64,000 bases of DNA from Terrabacter sp. Root85 (GCF_001429185.1 NZ_LMIW01000009.1:186001-250000); one strand, 5' to 3'. Shown: positions 18,805-27,740, counted from the stretch's first letter. Numbers and translations are program-made. The notes: a model not told the origin generated them from the sequence alone.

Positions 18805-18835
18805 CCCCTCCACCGGACCGGGGCCGGTGGAGGGG
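18805..18835 (-). terminator. Hairpin terminator of the DUF2383-like gene
   Basis: Stem CCCCTCCACCGG (18805-18816) pairs perfectly with 18824-18835 around a 7-base loop. It lies just past the stop of the gene at 18857 on the minus strand. No U-tract. Confidence 0.7.
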
Positions 18836-18856
18836 CCAGGCCGAGCCCGGGCGCCG

Positions 18857-19300
18857 TCAGTCGGCGACGTGGAGGGCCTTGACCTCGTCGCGGGCAGCCA
18901 CGATCGCGGCGTGCTGGCGGGTCACGACGGCGCGGAAGCCGGCGCTGAGGTCGGCCTTCTCGGCCTTCTCGTACTCGGAGACCGCGTGGTCCTCGCCGGT
19001 CACGGCCGCGCCGAGGACGCTGCCCGCGTCGTCGCCCGTCACGGCGTCCTTGAGCGAGATCCAGCCGCGGTGCACGGTCGCCGCGACCGATCCGCTCTCG
19101 TCGACGTCGTCGCCGTACTCATGGCCCATCTCGACGATCTCGCGGTGGAAGCCGGCGCGCTGCTCGGACAGCCGCTGCAGGGTGGTGGCCCACTCGGCGC
19201 GGTCGCTGTCACGCAGCTTCTCCGCAGCTGAGGCGAAGCCGCGCTCGCCGTCCTTCAGGGTCTCCACGAGGTCCTTGGCGACCTTCTCGTCATCCGACAT
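18857..19300 (-). CDS. PA2169/DUF2383-like four-helix-bundle protein
   Basis: A 147-residue, highly charged all-helical protein of the ferritin-like DUF2383/PA2169 type. Helical segments include KDLVETLKDGERGFASAAEKL, EQRAGFHREIVEM and DHAVSEYEKAEKADL. These proteins are often stress-induced; no metal ligands stand out and the biochemical role is unknown. ATG at 19298-19300 follows AAGGAG. The open frame runs further upstream but without homology. Confidence 0.75.
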   Translation of the reverse strand: MSDDEKVAKDLVETLKDGERGFASAAEKLRDSDRAEWATTLQRLSEQRAGFHREIVEMGHEYGDDVDESGSVAATVHRGWISLKDAVTGDDAGSVLGAAVTGEDHAVSEYEKAEKADLSAGFRAVVTRQHAAIVAARDEVKALHVAD

Positions 19301-19504
19301 GTGCACTCCTTCGATCGGGTTGCTGGTCCCTCGGGTCCTACCCGACGGCGTCACGACCCAATCGTGGGCAGCCCGGATCCGCCCCGCGCCGGGTGCGCCA
19401 CGAGCCGGTGCTCGTGGTCGGCGCTTCACGCGTAGCGATCTGGTGAGCACCGCTCGACGATAGAGTCGAGGAAGGATCGGGGCGTCTGGGAGGAGGCCAC
19501 GGCG

Positions 19505-20623
19505 ATGGCATCGGAATCGGTCGAGGACGAGCGCCAGTGGGCTGCCGAGAAGCGCGACTTCGTCGCCGACCGACGTGACGAGCTGGCGGCTGAGCGCGAC
19601 GCCGTCGCGGACGCGAGGGACGCGATCGCGGACGCGCGACAGGCTCAGCTGGACGAGCGGGAACGGCAGCTGGACGCCCGCGCGGTCGAGCTCGGATCCA
19701 CAGGTGACAGTGTCGAATCGGCTGCTTCACGAGTTGCCGACCGGGTCGGCCGGGCACGGGCGCTCGAGGACCGTGAGGAGATGGCCACCTCCCGCGATGC
19801 CGCCGAGGTCGACCGGGACGAGGTTGCTGAGCGACGGCACGCGGCCACTCCGACGACCAAGCTGGCCGCGGCGTTCGCCGAGGTCGCCGAGCACCTCTAC
19901 GCCGCCGACTCCTTCGACGAGGTCATGTCGCGGATCGCCCAGGCCGCGGTGAGCACCATCGCGGGGTGCCAGATGGCCAGCGTCACGCTCCGGGAGAGCG
20001 GGGCCTTCCAGACCGCAGCGACCACGGCCTCGGCCGCCACGGCCGTCGACGACGCGCAGTACGCGGCACACGAGGGACCCTGCCTGGACGCGGTGGACGA
20101 AGCCATCGTGTATGCGCGGGCCTTCCCCGACACACGCTGGCCGACGCTGGCGTCACGCCCGGTCGACCACGGCGCCGAGTCCGCTGCCTCCTACCGCCTG
20201 GCCGCGCCGAGACTGTGGACCGACGGCGCCGGGGGGTCGCTCAACACCTACGGGGCCGAGCCGGATGCGTTCAGCGACGACGCGCGGGACATCGGGCTCA
20301 TCCTGGCTGCGCACGCGGGGCTGGCCGCGGGAGCAGCCCACGAACGTCGCGACCTCGAGGACCTGGCCGAGGGGCTGAACCAGGCACTCGTGTCCAGGGA
20401 CGTCATCGGCCAGGCCAAGGGGATCCTCATGGAGCGGCTGAAGCTCACCCCGGAGGATGCGTTCGACGCCCTGCGACGGGCGTCCCAGCGGCTCAACGAG
20501 AAGCTCCGGTCGGTGGCTGTCACGGTGGCGCAGACGGGCGAGTTCGACAGCAGCGACGCCCCGCGGGCGGACTCGGGTGCGACCCGGCCGCCTGCGCGAG
20601 CCCGCGACGCGGGCGGGGCGTGA
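19505..20623 (+). CDS. GAF and ANTAR domain regulator with N-terminal coiled coil
   Basis: A 372-residue RNA-binding antiterminator-type regulator. Residues 1-110 are a charged, heptad-like coiled coil rich in Asp, Arg and Ala. Residues about 118-280 form a GAF sensor, with HEGPCLDAV and SYRLAAPRLW as in mycobacterial-type GAF-ANTAR proteins. Residues about 283-340 form the ANTAR helical domain (LNQALVSRDVIGQAKGILME), expected to bind paired hexaloop RNA hairpins in leaders. The ATG at 19505 follows GGAGGAGG. A small palindrome CTCGAC-6-GTCGAG lies at 19453-19470 upstream. The ligand and RNA targets are unknown. Confidence 0.88.
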   Translation: MASESVEDERQWAAEKRDFVADRRDELAAERDAVADARDAIADARQAQLDERERQLDARAVELGSTGDSVESAASRVADRVGRARALEDREEMATSRDAAEVDRDEVAERRHAATPTTKLAAAFAEVAEHLYAADSFDEVMSRIAQAAVSTIAGCQMASVTLRESGAFQTAATTASAATAVDDAQYAAHEGPCLDAVDEAIVYARAFPDTRWPTLASRPVDHGAESAASYRLAAPRLWTDGAGGSLNTYGAEPDAFSDDARDIGLILAAHAGLAAGAAHERRDLEDLAEGLNQALVSRDVIGQAKGILMERLKLTPEDAFDALRRASQRLNEKLRSVAVTVAQTGEFDSSDAPRADSGATRPPARARDAGGA

Positions 20624-20659
20624 GCACCCGGCATACAACGGGTGACGATCACGGGTGCT
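20623..20659. terminator. Possible bidirectional hairpin between convergent genes
   Basis: AGCACCCG (20623-20630) can pair with CGGGTGCT (20652-20659), with a 21-base loop. It sits exactly between two convergent stops. One copy of the CGGCATAC octamer lies inside. Confidence 0.4.
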
Positions 20660-20665
20660 GAGGGG

Positions 20666-21253
20666 TCAGCCGTAGCCACCCGAGCCCGGCCAGCCCCGGG
20701 CCGCGATGTACCAGATCGCCGACGTCAGCACGGCGCCGATGAGCAGCGCGAAGAGCAGACCGCCGGCCACGGGCAGGAACCAGCCGGGTGCGCGCCTGGA
20801 CCGGACCGCGACGACCTTGACGACGACGGCACCGATGACGGCGCACCCGAGGATGCCGTGCACGACGGTGCGCGTGGAGACGGGCTCGCCGTCACGGAGC
20901 GTCCCGGACTCGAGGCCGAGGGCCCAGAGGCAGTGGTAGGCGACGAGGACGATGAGCACGACGGCGACCGCGCCGCAGATGCGGTGGGCGGTGCCGAGCC
21001 AGGACGGCGCGCCGATGCCGAGCCTGCCGTAGAGCCAGAGGGCACCGACGAGCTGGAGCAGCGCGAGCACCCCGATCACGACGGACAGCACGACCTTCAT
21101 GTCGATCACCGTGCGGAAGCCGAACGTCGTCGTGCCGGCGAGCGTCGGGTCGTGGACCTTGCCGAAGACCCCGACGAGCAGAGCGACGACCGCGCCCGCG
21201 GCGAACGCCGTCAGGGGGATCGCCAGGCTCTTCGCAGGCCTGCTGTCAGCCAT
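20666..21253 (-). CDS. DUF6529 family membrane protein
   Basis: A 195-residue integral membrane protein with about five hydrophobic helices. It carries HDPTLAGTTTFGF, the segment LGTAHRICGAVAVVLIVLVAYHC, a conserved HGILGC and PGWFLPVAGG, matching the actinobacterial DUF6529 proteins I know. The spaced histidines in the helices recall cytochrome b561-type haem ligands, but haem binding is inference. ATG at 21251-21253. Confidence 0.75.
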   Translation of the reverse strand: MADSRPAKSLAIPLTAFAAGAVVALLVGVFGKVHDPTLAGTTTFGFRTVIDMKVVLSVVIGVLALLQLVGALWLYGRLGIGAPSWLGTAHRICGAVAVVLIVLVAYHCLWALGLESGTLRDGEPVSTRTVVHGILGCAVIGAVVVKVVAVRSRRAPGWFLPVAGGLLFALLIGAVLTSAIWYIAARGWPGSGGYG

Positions 21254-21407
21254 GGTCTCAGGATCCTCCTGCCCGGCCCGGACGGGAGAGGAACGGCTCA
21301 AGACGGAGCCCGTCGCCTGAGACAGAAGGGTCCCGGGGTGCGCGGGGCCGGTCAGTCCGTGCGGGCTGACCGGCTCCACGCCGAGATGGGCTGCGCCGGC
21401 GAATCGC

Positions 21408-22229
21408 TCAGAGGCCGACGGCCGTGACGCCGTAGGTGGCCTGCGCGGTGGTGAAGCCCTCGAACTTCAGCTGTGAGATGAGCCCCCCGCGGGAGAACGG
21501 CGTCAGGTCGAGGTAGGACTGGGCCTTCTTGGCGGCCTGCTCCTTCCAGTTCACCGTGATGTGGTCGACGGCGAACGTCGCGTCGGCCTTGGAGAACTGC
21601 TCGAACCGCAGCTGCTCGATCAGACCCTTGCGCGAGAACGCCGTGAGCTCGAGGTAGGACTCGGCCTTGGCGACGGCCTGCTCCTGCGACACGGTCATGG
21701 CGTTGGCGGCTTCCTCAGCGGCCGCCTTCGCTGCAGCGGCCTTGGCGGCGGCAGCCTTCGCCGCTGCAGCCTTGGCCGCAGCAACCTTCGCAGCGGCAGC
21801 CTTGGCGGCAGCAACCTTCGCAGCGGCAGCCTTGGCCGCTGCAGCCTTGTCGGCGGCGGTCTTGTCCGCCGCCGCCTTGTCCGCCGCCGCCTTGTCCGCC
21901 GCCGCCTTGTCGGCGGCGGCCTTGTCCGCCGCTGCCGTGTCGACCGTGGCGGCCGGTGAGGCAGCCGGAGTCGTGGCGACGCCCGTCGTGGTCACGCTCG
22001 CGGCGGTGGCGGCGGTCGGAGTGGTCTTGGGGTTGTTGCCGGTCGTGCCGATGGCGATGAGAGCGACGACGAGGCCACCGGCCCACAGGCCGGCCTTCTT
22101 GCCCTTGCCCATCTTCGGCTTCGTCCTCCCGCCCGACTCCGTGAGCGGAGCGCCCTGCGGAGGTGCCCACGTCAACGGCGCGGTCGGCACTCCTTCGGGC
22201 GCGGGGTAGTGGTAGTTGTTGTCGCTCAT
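21408..22229 (-). CDS. Membrane-anchored Ltp-type surface protein with AAADK repeat arm
   Basis: A 273-residue protein. The N-terminal 45 residues are Pro/Gly-rich and end in the basic patch PKMGKGKKAG; one transmembrane helix (about 46-62) follows. Residues 99-173 are 15 consecutive pentapeptides (AAADK, then AAAAK/VAAAK). Two copies of the Ltp/host-cell-surface-exposed-lipoprotein module (PF07553 type) fill about 180-227 and 228-273, each with an A..YL..T.FS..GLI.QL.FE.F pattern. Family members in phages block superinfection and others are surface proteins; the function here is unknown. There is no lipobox cysteine, so anchoring is by the helix. Confidence 0.82.
   Translation of the reverse strand: MSDNNYHYPAPEGVPTAPLTWAPPQGAPLTESGGRTKPKMGKGKKAGLWAGGLVVALIAIGTTGNNPKTTPTAATAASVTTTGVATTPAASPAATVDTAAADKAAADKAAADKAAADKAAADKTAADKAAAAKAAAAKVAAAKAAAAKVAAAKAAAAKAAAAKAAAAKAAAEEAANAMTVSQEQAVAKAESYLELTAFSRKGLIEQLRFEQFSKADATFAVDHITVNWKEQAAKKAQSYLDLTPFSRGGLISQLKFEGFTTAQATYGVTAVGL
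21711..21935 (-). repeat. 15-bp coding tandem repeat (15 units) in the Ltp-type gene
   Basis: Fifteen in-frame 15-base units encode Ala-rich pentapeptides: five AAADK, one TAADK, eight AAAAK/VAAAK and a final AAAEE. Unit number may vary by slippage. A long alpha-helical or spacer arm is likely. Confidence 0.85.
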
Positions 22230-22338
22230 GAATGGCTCTCCCTGTGGATTCCCTGGAACTGCTAGGGAAGTGTCCGGGCCCATTGGCGGTCGTGTCCCGG
22301 TTTCGGAGATATCGGTGGGGACGTGGCCCGGTCTGGAT

Positions 22339-22743
22339 CTAGACGGACGACAGCTCGTGCACGAGCCAGGCGAGGGCCGCGCCGTTGGCGAGGACGGTGA
22401 ACCAGAAGACCGTGCGGAAGGGCTGCTTGATCGTCTTGTGCCGGAAGACGTGTCGCGCGACGAGCGCCCCCGGCCAGCCACCCAGGAGGTCGATCGTGTG
22501 GAGCGTGGACTCCGGCGTACGCCGTTTGCCACTGACCGATGCCGCCGACTTGTCCGCGCGGTACATCGCGAAGGCGACGCCGCTGAGCAAGAGGTAGGCG
22601 ACCGGTAGCCAGACCGGGAGGATGTCCCGCACCAGGAGGACCCCCAAGAGGCCGAAGAAGAGGATCGCGACGGCGACCGCCAGCAGGCTGCCGCGCGCTC
22701 GGCGGCGTCCACGCCGGTCTCCGACGCGGTTGTCTGCGGGCAT
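22339..22743 (-). CDS. DUF1294 family membrane protein
   Basis: A 134-residue small membrane protein. After an Arg-rich start come two closely spaced hydrophobic helices, then the DUF1294 core: MYRADKSAA ... RRTPESTLHTIDLLGGWPG ... RHKTIKQPFR, and a last hydrophobic helix. In other bacteria the domain is sometimes fused to a cold-shock domain, which is absent here. Function unknown. Start ATG 22741-22743; the ribosome site is weak. Confidence 0.82.
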   Translation of the reverse strand: MPADNRVGDRRGRRRARGSLLAVAVAILFFGLLGVLLVRDILPVWLPVAYLLLSGVAFAMYRADKSAASVSGKRRTPESTLHTIDLLGGWPGALVARHVFRHKTIKQPFRTVFWFTVLANGAALAWLVHELSSV

Positions 22744-22904
22744 CTCTTCGGCTCCTCGGCTCGGGATGGTCAGGCGGGACAGCCTGGCTCGAGGGGGAGC
22801 GGGTCGTCCTGACCGGACATTATGCGGCCCGCCCTGCTGCCCGTGGCGAGGATTCGCGAACGACGGTCGGGTCGGCGGCGCGGCCGAGCAGGGGCGAGCT
22901 CGCG

Positions 22905-23510
22905 TCAGGAGGACTGGGCCGGGCGCACCGGGTAGCGCAGGTGCGTCACCCCGACGCCGGCGATGACGGTCGGGTCGCCGAGGACGGCCGGCGTCGTCGC
23001 GAGGTGGTCGAAGAGTCGCACCCCGGAGCCGAGCAGCACTGCGGCGACGTCGATCTGGAGGTGGTCGACCAGTCCGGCGTTGAGCAGCTGCTGGATCGTG
23101 TCGGCGCCGTGGACGCCCACGGACTTCTCGCCGGCGGCGTCCTTGGCCAGGCGCACCGCGCTCTCGATGCCGTCCGTCACGAAGTGGACGGTCGACCCGG
23201 GCCGGGGCCACCCGTCCGGGACGTCGTGAGTGACGACGAAGGCGGGGCCCCACGCGTGGTTGCCGCCCCAGCCCTGGGCGACCTCGAAGGTGCGGCGTCC
23301 GGTGAGGACGGCCCCGAGCTGGGGCGTGAGCTCGCGGAGGTACCGGGCGCTCGGCTCGGACACCCTGAACGTCATGGGGTCCGAGCCTCCGGTGGCGAAC
23401 TCGACGTCACCGGAGGCGAAGTACCAGTCGAAGACCTGCATCACGTCGTCGTCGGGACCGGCGACGAAGCCGTCGAGCGACATGGACATGATGGCGACGA
23501 CGTCAGACAT
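22905..23510 (-). CDS. Dihydrofolate-reductase-like (RibD_C) family protein
   Basis: A 201-residue protein of the RibD C-terminal/DHFR-like fold common in actinobacteria. It has the start IMSMSLDGFVAGPDDD, the GRRTFE motif near residue 70, VHGADTIQQLLNAGLVDHLQID and the end segment HLRYPV. It probably binds NADPH and reduces an unknown substrate. ATG at 23508-23510. The true start fits family length; further upstream codons are open but unrelated. Confidence 0.82.
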   Translation of the reverse strand: MSDVVAIMSMSLDGFVAGPDDDVMQVFDWYFASGDVEFATGGSDPMTFRVSEPSARYLRELTPQLGAVLTGRRTFEVAQGWGGNHAWGPAFVVTHDVPDGWPRPGSTVHFVTDGIESAVRLAKDAAGEKSVGVHGADTIQQLLNAGLVDHLQIDVAAVLLGSGVRLFDHLATTPAVLGDPTVIAGVGVTHLRYPVRPAQSS

Positions 23511-23631
23511 GGTGGTGGTTCCTCTCCACAGTGGGTGCATGTGAACTGCTCTCACTCTGGCAACGAACAGCACCGTCTCGGTCGGACAGCGGTCACCGAA
23601 CGTTCTCGCGGTGCCCCGGGTGGGAGCCCGG

Positions 23632-24606
23632 TCAGGTCCAGAGCTCGACCAGATGCTCCGCGAGGCCGAGGCCCTGGTCGTAGCCTCCTCGCGCGGCCGG
23701 CAGACGCGTCGACGGGTCGAGCGCGTCGGCGCCGAAGACGTCACCCGCTCGGCCGTCCGGGAAGACGGTCTCGACCCTGCTGCCACCGGCCCGCAGGTCC
23801 GCGACCTGGCTGGAGAGGTCCATGCCCCACTCGAGCGGCATGCGCGTCCGGCCGCTGAAGGGGGACAGCACGAGGACCCGCCCGTAGCCGGCTGCCAGAT
23901 CGGCGTTCTCGCTGCGCCGGTAGCCGCCGTTGAGGTAGCGGTGCTCGCCGATCCGATAGGGCGTCATCGCCGAGGTGCTGGCGGCAACGGCGTCCACGAG
24001 GTCGACCCCGCTGTCCCGGTCGAAGACGACGGGCTCCCCGGTGTCCGCATCGACGGCGGTGATGAGGATGCGCTGACGCGGCCAGTCGTGGTGGGGGAGA
24101 CGGGACGCGACGATGCCGCGCCACCGTGTCGGGTCGGACGGGTTGGCCGCCTCCCGCTCCAGCGCGGCCGCGCCCATCCGGCGACGCATGTCGTATGCGT
24201 TCTCCGACGTCGCGATGATCGTGTCCGACCATTCCAGGTAGTTCGCGCCCGAGACGTTCGATCCGCCTCGTCGGTGGGCCCCGCCACCCCGGGACGGAGG
24301 CGGGGGCACCTCAGCGAGGATGGCGGCATACAGCTCCGTCGGGCGTGTCCTGCCGGTGATCTGGGCTGCCACGGTCGACCCGGCCGAGGTCCCGACGACG
24401 AGGTCGGCCTCCGTGAGGTCGACGCCGGCATCCGAGAGCCCGGCGATGAGGCCGAGCTCCCACGCGTTGCCGGCGGCTCCCGCGCCGGCCAGCACGAGGG
24501 CGCGTTGGTCGGTGGAGGCCGATTGGCTTGTGGAGTGGGCTTGCTGGGCGATCGGCCAGTTACCTGGTTGTGGGTCTCGAGGCGTCGAGGCGGGAGTGGT
24601 GTTCAT
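23632..24606 (-). CDS. Patatin-like phospholipase with altered dyad motif
   Basis: A 324-residue patatin-family acyl hydrolase. The oxyanion-hole GAGAAGNAWELG follows a polar N-terminus of about 40 residues, and the nucleophile elbow is GTSAG. In related proteins the catalytic Asp lies in a DGG motif; here the matching place reads YLNGGYRRSENADLAAGY, so the dyad Asp appears replaced by Asn. The protein may therefore be inactive or use another acid. ATG at 24604-24606. No signal peptide. Confidence 0.8.
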   Translation of the reverse strand: MNTTPASTPRDPQPGNWPIAQQAHSTSQSASTDQRALVLAGAGAAGNAWELGLIAGLSDAGVDLTEADLVVGTSAGSTVAAQITGRTRPTELYAAILAEVPPPPSRGGGAHRRGGSNVSGANYLEWSDTIIATSENAYDMRRRMGAAALEREAANPSDPTRWRGIVASRLPHHDWPRQRILITAVDADTGEPVVFDRDSGVDLVDAVAASTSAMTPYRIGEHRYLNGGYRRSENADLAAGYGRVLVLSPFSGRTRMPLEWGMDLSSQVADLRAGGSRVETVFPDGRAGDVFGADALDPSTRLPAARGGYDQGLGLAEHLVELWT

Positions 24607-24833
24607 GGGAGTGCCTTTCGCGGGTTGCGTGGAGGGCCTCCCCGTGGCGACTACGTCGGTCGGGCGATCGTGGACTGCGGGGGAGCACCCAGTGCGGTTG
24701 CTGCGTTCACGGGTCTCACCTCCTGCGGACGGATCACGATCAGTCGGACGCTAGCAGCCCGACAGCCCAGTGCGCATCGTCAGGCGACCACGGGCAGGCC
24801 GCACGTCACCGCGATGTTCCATAGCCTTCATGG

Positions 24834-25199
24834 ATGGACGTGGTGGAGATGCCGCCGACCGGCACCTGCGAGATCAGCACTGTCGGGCGCAGGAGTGGCC
24901 GCGTCACCAGGATCGAGATCTGGTACGTCGTGGTCGACGGACAGATTGTCCTGACCGGCACTCCCGGCTCGAGGCACTGGCTGGCCAACCTGCGCGCACA
25001 CCGCGAGGCCGTGCTGCACCTGCGTGAGCCGCCCGACGATCGTGCAGTCGTGGCAGACGAGGTGACGGATCCGGCCGTGCGGCGACATGTCACCGAAGAG
25101 GCCTGGCGTCTCCAACCGTGGTACGCAGCCCAGCCGTACTCGATGGACGAATGGGTGAGCGGCTCGCCCATGGTCAGGCTGACAGCCCGTGACGAGTAA
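24834..25199 (+). CDS. Nitroreductase/deazaflavin-dependent (DUF385-type) small oxidoreductase
   Basis: A 121-residue split-barrel protein of the F420H2-dependent Ddn-like family. Typical are STVGRRSGRVTRIEIWYVVVDG, TGTPGSRHWLANLRA and the C-terminal AQPYSMDEW segment. Cofactor and substrate are inferred from the family only. The start ATG 24834 has no clear ribosome site; the gene diverges from the patatin gene across 227 bases in which I saw no clear operator. Confidence 0.72.
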   Translation: MDVVEMPPTGTCEISTVGRRSGRVTRIEIWYVVVDGQIVLTGTPGSRHWLANLRAHREAVLHLREPPDDRAVVADEVTDPAVRRHVTEEAWRLQPWYAAQPYSMDEWVSGSPMVRLTARDE

Positions 25200-25301
25200 T
25201 GTGTCCGCCCGGAACGCGCGACCATCGCCCTGGGCCGCTCATCGTTCGGGCAGGGTCCAACGGCCCTACCCGTTCACGACCACGTCAGCCACGATCGAAT
25301 C

Positions 25302-25991
25302 ATGCTGATCGCCGAGGATCTGTTGCTGTTGCTCACCGATGACGACACCGGAAAGCTGGCTGCTTCCAGCACCACGGTGGACATCGCACTGGGGGGTGCC
25401 CTGCTGGTCGAGCTCGCACTCATCGAACGTGTCGACGTCGCGGGTCCCGCGCAGGAGGTGGCGCCGGGACGCCTCGTCGTCCATGACCCAGGGCCCACCG
25501 GTGACGAGATCCTCGATGAGGCACTCGCAACGGTCACGAGCAAGGAAGGCAAGAAGCCCCAGACCGTGGTGACTGCCCTGGGCAGGGGCACCCGCCTCCG
25601 ACTCTACGAGCGCCTCGCTGAGGGCGGTGTGCTCCGGGAGAAGGAGGGCCGGGTCCTTGGCGTCTTCCCTACTCACCGCTGGCCCGCCCAGGACGCCAGT
25701 CACGAGGCGGCGGTCCGGGCCGCGCTCGAGTCCGCCCTGCGGCACGGCGCGGCCACCGACTCCCGGACCGGCGCACTCGTCTCCCCGCTGTCCGCGCTCA
25801 ACGCCGTCGCGGACGTCGTGGATCCGAGGGCAGTCGGCCTCTCGAAGCGGGAGCTGAACGCGAACGCTCGCAGGGTCGCCGAAGGCGACTGGGCAGCCGC
25901 CGCTGTTCGATCGGCCATCGGGAGCATGATGGCGGCCGTCGCTGCAGCGATCGCGTCCGCCGTCGTCGTTGCCGGAAGTGGCGGCTCCTGA
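25302..25991 (+). CDS. GOLPH3/VPS74 (GPP34) family protein
   Basis: A 229-residue member of the GOLPH3 family, which is common in actinobacteria and binds phosphoinositides in eukaryotes. It starts with the family-typical LIAEDLLLLLTDDDTGKL and has LGGALLVELAL near residue 30. The Ala/Val-rich C-terminal stretch may be a membrane-associating helix. The bacterial role is unknown. No ribosome site is visible before ATG 25302, so the mRNA may be leaderless. Confidence 0.85.
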   Translation: MLIAEDLLLLLTDDDTGKLAASSTTVDIALGGALLVELALIERVDVAGPAQEVAPGRLVVHDPGPTGDEILDEALATVTSKEGKKPQTVVTALGRGTRLRLYERLAEGGVLREKEGRVLGVFPTHRWPAQDASHEAAVRAALESALRHGAATDSRTGALVSPLSALNAVADVVDPRAVGLSKRELNANARRVAEGDWAAAAVRSAIGSMMAAVAAAIASAVVVAGSGGS

Positions 25992-26167
25992 GCTGCTGCG
26001 CCAGTCGTCGCCGCTGCCGCTGCCGCTGCGAAGACGGCTCCCTGGGTCGGGATGACCGTCGTGGGCGACCTGTTGATCGCTGCCGGATGTGCGAAACGGT
26101 GTCAGACCGGGCCATTCCGGCGCTAACGTCTTGAGGTCGGAAAAGTCTTCGGCCCTGAGGGGGAGCC

Positions 26168-27691
26168 GTGCGTGCTACCGGGTGGCGAGCTGTTGCATGG
26201 GTGACGGCGCCGATCGTCGGAGCGTTGTCCTTTGCCCCAATCGGTTCGGCGTCGACGCAGCTGAATCCGAAGGTGGAGCACGTGCTGCTGCTCAGCCTCG
26301 ACGGGTTTCACGACGTCGATCTGACGAACTATGTCGCGGCGCATCCCACATCCGCGCTGGCGGAGGTCGTGGCACGAGGACGTCGCTACTCGAACGCGTC
26401 AGCCCAGACACCGTCGGACTCGTTTCCCGGCACGCTCGCCATGGCGACAGGCGGGTCACCGCGGTCGACCGGGGTCTACTACGACGTGTCCTGGGACAGC
26501 AGCCTCTCGCCGGCCGGCTCGGACTGCAGTACGCGGGGCGCGCTCGTTCCGTTCAACCAGACGATCAACGTCAACGCCAACACGGGCGACAGCGTGGCCG
26601 ACATCAACCCGGCCAAGCTGCCGCGTGACCCGGACCACGGGTGCAGCGTCGTCTACCCGCATCAGTTCCTCAAGGTGAACACGATCTACGAGGTGGCGCA
26701 CGCGGCAGGGCTGCGCACGGCCGTCGCCGACAAGCACCCGAGCTACGAGATCCTGTCCGGTCCCTCCGGGACAGGCATCGACGACTTCTACGGCCCCGAG
26801 TTCAACGCGGCCAAGGCCGACATCACGAAGATCATGGCCAACGACGAGCTCAAGGTCAGGGCAGTGCTGAACGAGATCGACGGGCTCGACCACGACGGCA
26901 CCGCGGTCGTCGGCGTCCCCGCCATCTTCGGCATGAACTTCCAGGCACCGAACATCGGGCAGAAGTTCTCCGGCTACGTCGACGGTGCCGGCACGATCCC
27001 CCAGAGCGTCACCACCATCGGCCCCCTCGCCGGGAGCGCCCCCGGGCTCGCGCAGGCGCTCGACTACGTGGACGGCGCGGTGGGCCGGATGCTGAGCCGG
27101 GTCGGGGCCAACGGCCTGAACGGCGACACGATGATCATCCTGACCGCCAAGCACGCCAACAGCCCGGTCGACCGCTCCACCCTGCGGTGGATAGACCCAG
27201 CCGGCTTCGCTCCGCTCATCAACAGCGTCCAGCCCGGGCTGACCGCGCAGGTGACGGCGGACACGATGGCGCTCGTCTGGCTCACGGATCGCACCCGTGC
27301 AGCCGACGTGGCGGCCGTGCTCGAGGCGAACGCCGCGACGGTCGGGGCCAGCACCGTCACCAGCGGTGCCGCAGTCGCGGAGCTCTTCGCCGGACAGCTC
27401 GGCGGCAACGCGAGCCGGATCCCCGACGTCGTCGTGCAGCCGGCGACCGGGGTCGTCTATGCCGCGCCGAATGCGAAGCTGGTCGACCACGGAAGCGGTA
27501 GCGCCGAAGACACCCACGTCCCCTTGGTCATCATCGAACCCGGTCGCAAGGGCGGTCGCACCCTCGTCTGTCCTGTCTCGCTGCGACAGATCGCGCCGAC
27601 CGTCCTCCGCGCCCTCGGGCTCAGGGAAGACACGCTCGACGCGGTCCGACTGGAAGGCACGCAGCGGCTGACGAACGGGGACGAGTGTTGA
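26168..27691 (+). CDS. Secreted type I phosphodiesterase / alkaline-phosphatase superfamily protein
   Basis: A 507-residue exported enzyme. A basic N-terminus and hydrophobic stretch end in an AxA-like signal-peptide site (about residue 27). The phosphodiesterase/nucleotide pyrophosphatase fold shows metal-binding LLLSLDGFHDVDL, the nucleophile region SDSFPGTLAMATGG, NEIDGLDHDG and the C-terminal HVPLVI. GTG 26168 is chosen because of the GGGGGAG site upstream. The substrate is unknown, perhaps extracellular nucleotides or phospholipid headgroups. Confidence 0.8.
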   Translation: MRATGWRAVAWVTAPIVGALSFAPIGSASTQLNPKVEHVLLLSLDGFHDVDLTNYVAAHPTSALAEVVARGRRYSNASAQTPSDSFPGTLAMATGGSPRSTGVYYDVSWDSSLSPAGSDCSTRGALVPFNQTINVNANTGDSVADINPAKLPRDPDHGCSVVYPHQFLKVNTIYEVAHAAGLRTAVADKHPSYEILSGPSGTGIDDFYGPEFNAAKADITKIMANDELKVRAVLNEIDGLDHDGTAVVGVPAIFGMNFQAPNIGQKFSGYVDGAGTIPQSVTTIGPLAGSAPGLAQALDYVDGAVGRMLSRVGANGLNGDTMIILTAKHANSPVDRSTLRWIDPAGFAPLINSVQPGLTAQVTADTMALVWLTDRTRAADVAAVLEANAATVGASTVTSGAAVAELFAGQLGGNASRIPDVVVQPATGVVYAAPNAKLVDHGSGSAEDTHVPLVIIEPGRKGGRTLVCPVSLRQIAPTVLRALGLREDTLDAVRLEGTQRLTNGDEC

Positions 27692-27740
27692 GTTGGTCTG
27701 CCGTGGGCTGTCCGGCCCTGCCGAGGGCGTCCGGTGAGCG

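Noticed and set aside
21711-21935. 15-bp repeats as a non-coding satellite
   Set aside because: They stay perfectly in frame and encode a regular pentapeptide arm inside a clear gene.
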